Shown here: in pieces, positions 44,548-45,314 of the stretch | Layout of the letters: every line of letters starts with the position of its first letter | Numbering within the stretch: the stretch's first letter is position 1 | Source: an uncultured Eubacteriales bacterium | Lineage (GTDB): Bacteria; Bacillota; Clostridia; Oscillospirales; Acutalibacteraceae | Direction: 5' to 3' | Assembly: GCA_958417225.1 (NCBI GenBank) | Contig: CATZCM010000012.1 | Coordinates: 1 to 45,314, forward strand | Length of the DNA: 45,314 bases | Translations under genes and position numbers: made by a program | The notes under the pieces: model-generated | What the model saw: the letters and a program-made list of their open reading frames with translations, nothing else | Database searches by the model: none | Told to the model about the DNA's origin: nothing

Positions 44548-45314
44548 ATGAATTTAAATAAAATTATAGTTGTTATGTTAATGTTGTTTATGATGCTAAG
44601 CAATGCATTGCCAGCAGGTGCTGTTCGCGGTAAAAAAAGATCGGTTGCTCAGAGAAGAAGTGAAAGCGATTCGTATTCGATGGATAGTTCTGATGATTCG
44701 GATGATGGTGACGGTGTAGATTCAGAAACAGGGGATGAATGTGTTGATATGGATGTCTTTGATTCAGAAGAAGATTCAAGTAATCTTGGAGACACACCTG
44801 CCAAAAAAAGAAGATTATCAAATACCGGATTTGCTGAAAGTAAAATACTTGTGATGAAATTAGGGCCATCTGAGGTGAAGACTTTTAATAGTTTTTTAGA
44901 GGCTAGGAGATGGTTACAAGGTCACGGTTGGTCTCTTACTAATTGCTACAATATTAACCAAGCGGTACAAAAGTTATGTTTATCGTGTGGCTGGGGATGG
45001 GAAGTTCGAGATAAATCAAAAGAGTTGATGGATTTATTAAAAAATGAGCCGTCACCAGAACAATTAGACGAGGCTAAAAGTCGTACAAGAAGTCTTACAA
45101 GAAGTTATGCAAGGAACCGAAGAATGATTGGAAGTGATGAGTTGCTTGTGATGAGTTTGGGGAAGAATCCAGTAAAAACTTTTAATAGTTTTTTAGAAGC
45201 TGAGGGATGGTTACGAGATCATGGTTGGCCCCAGGTTAATTGCTACAATGTTAGCCAATCGGTACAAGGGTTACATTTATCGTGTGGTTGGGGATGGGAA
45301 GTTCGAGATAAATC
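44548..45314 (+). CDS. Secreted NLS-bearing NUMOD1/IENR1-like repeat protein (copy 3, runs off the window)
   Basis: At least 255 residues; the frame is open at the window end. Signal peptide 1-25 (ALPAGA). A Ser/Asp-rich acidic segment (about 38-80) includes SSDDSDDGDG. A textbook monopartite NLS-like PAKKRRL lies at 84-90. Repeats begin at residue 98 and at 197, the second after a basic linker (SRTRSLTRSYARNRR). The repeats share WL..HGW, SCGWGWEVRDKS and VMKLG/VMSLG with the other copies. AAGAGGAG precedes the ATG. The signal peptide is nearly the same as that of copy 2, so the three genes arose by duplication. Confidence 0.72.
   Translation, partial: MNLNKIIVVMLMLFMMLSNALPAGAVRGKKRSVAQRRSESDSYSMDSSDDSDDGDGVDSETGDECVDMDVFDSEEDSSNLGDTPAKKRRLSNTGFAESKILVMKLGPSEVKTFNSFLEARRWLQGHGWSLTNCYNINQAVQKLCLSCGWGWEVRDKSKELMDLLKNEPSPEQLDEAKSRTRSLTRSYARNRRMIGSDELLVMSLGKNPVKTFNSFLEAEGWLRDHGWPQVNCYNVSQSVQGLHLSCGWGWEVRDK

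Noticed and set aside
40223..45314. TAL-effector or Bat-type DNA-binding repeats
   Set aside because: Repeat length is about 91 residues with GWxWE and WL..NGW motifs, not the 33-35 residue LTPxQVVAIA type.
40223..45314. Homing endonucleases
   Set aside because: Only the NUMOD1-like modules are present; no HNH, GIY-YIG or LAGLIDADG motif is seen, and signal peptides lead each protein.

Overview
The window is AT-rich and its genes are strongly Firmicute/clostridial. Those genes include mini-RNase III, SecA with a SEC-C zinc tail, dipicolinate synthase DpaA/DpaB, a SpoVAF/GerA-family protein, a SleB-like cortex hydrolase, anaerobic NrdD/NrdG, and a glmU-prs-pth-mfd block. The organism looks like an anaerobic, endospore-forming member of the Clostridia. 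Several secreted proteins carry domains or motifs that only make obvious sense inside or against a eukaryotic cell. I therefore infer a close host association, possibly intracellular. I cannot name the species from the sequence.

Layout. 1-240: 94-bp tandem repeats. 285-4450: mrnC, a YitT-family membrane protein and secA. 4688-7387: an Ig-like/MBG-type lipoprotein gene broken by two in-frame TAA codons. 7588-11051 (minus): ABC-2-type permease, its ATPase, and a lipoprotein with an internal duplication. 11145-12135: a decayed tnpB. 12733-14153: dpaAB behind a possible sigma-K-type promoter. 14150-16994 (minus): nrdG and nrdD with a likely NrdR box. 17293-21436: spoVAF, a polysaccharide deacetylase, a cell-wall amidase and three small genes. 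21417-22055 (minus): a ThyX-like protein. 22909-23802: a secreted protein with the Cys and His boxes of ubiquitin-specific proteases. 24124-25402: a SleB-like hydrolase and a Nif11-like small protein. 25454-31617 (minus): mfd, pth, prs and a short glmU. 32010-32351: a small membrane protein.

The right-hand 12 kb (33363-45314) is the unusual part. Two paralogous Sec-signal proteins (33363-35474 and 35724-37544) end in a domain that I read as the phospho-Ser/Thr lyase domain of class III/IV lanthipeptide synthetases. That domain is related to the type III effectors OspF/SpvC. Here it stands without any kinase or cyclase domain. After an ABC exporter (minus) and a tiny YtxH-like gene come three tandem paralogues (40223-42499, 42592-44397, and 44548 to beyond the window end). 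Each has a signal peptide, then a short basic motif that looks like a classical nuclear localisation signal (KKRRRL, QKRRRL or AKKRRL), then a tandem array of roughly 91-residue repeats. The repeats resemble the NUMOD1/IENR1 DNA-binding modules of homing endonucleases, but no nuclease domain is present.

How it may fit together (inference): the Sec system, whose motor SecA is in the window, would export the USP-like peptidase, the two lyase-domain proteins and the repeat proteins. These could act on host ubiquitin, host phosphoprotein signalling and host nuclear DNA respectively, while dpaAB, spoVAF and the SleB-like gene provide spore formation and germination for transmission.
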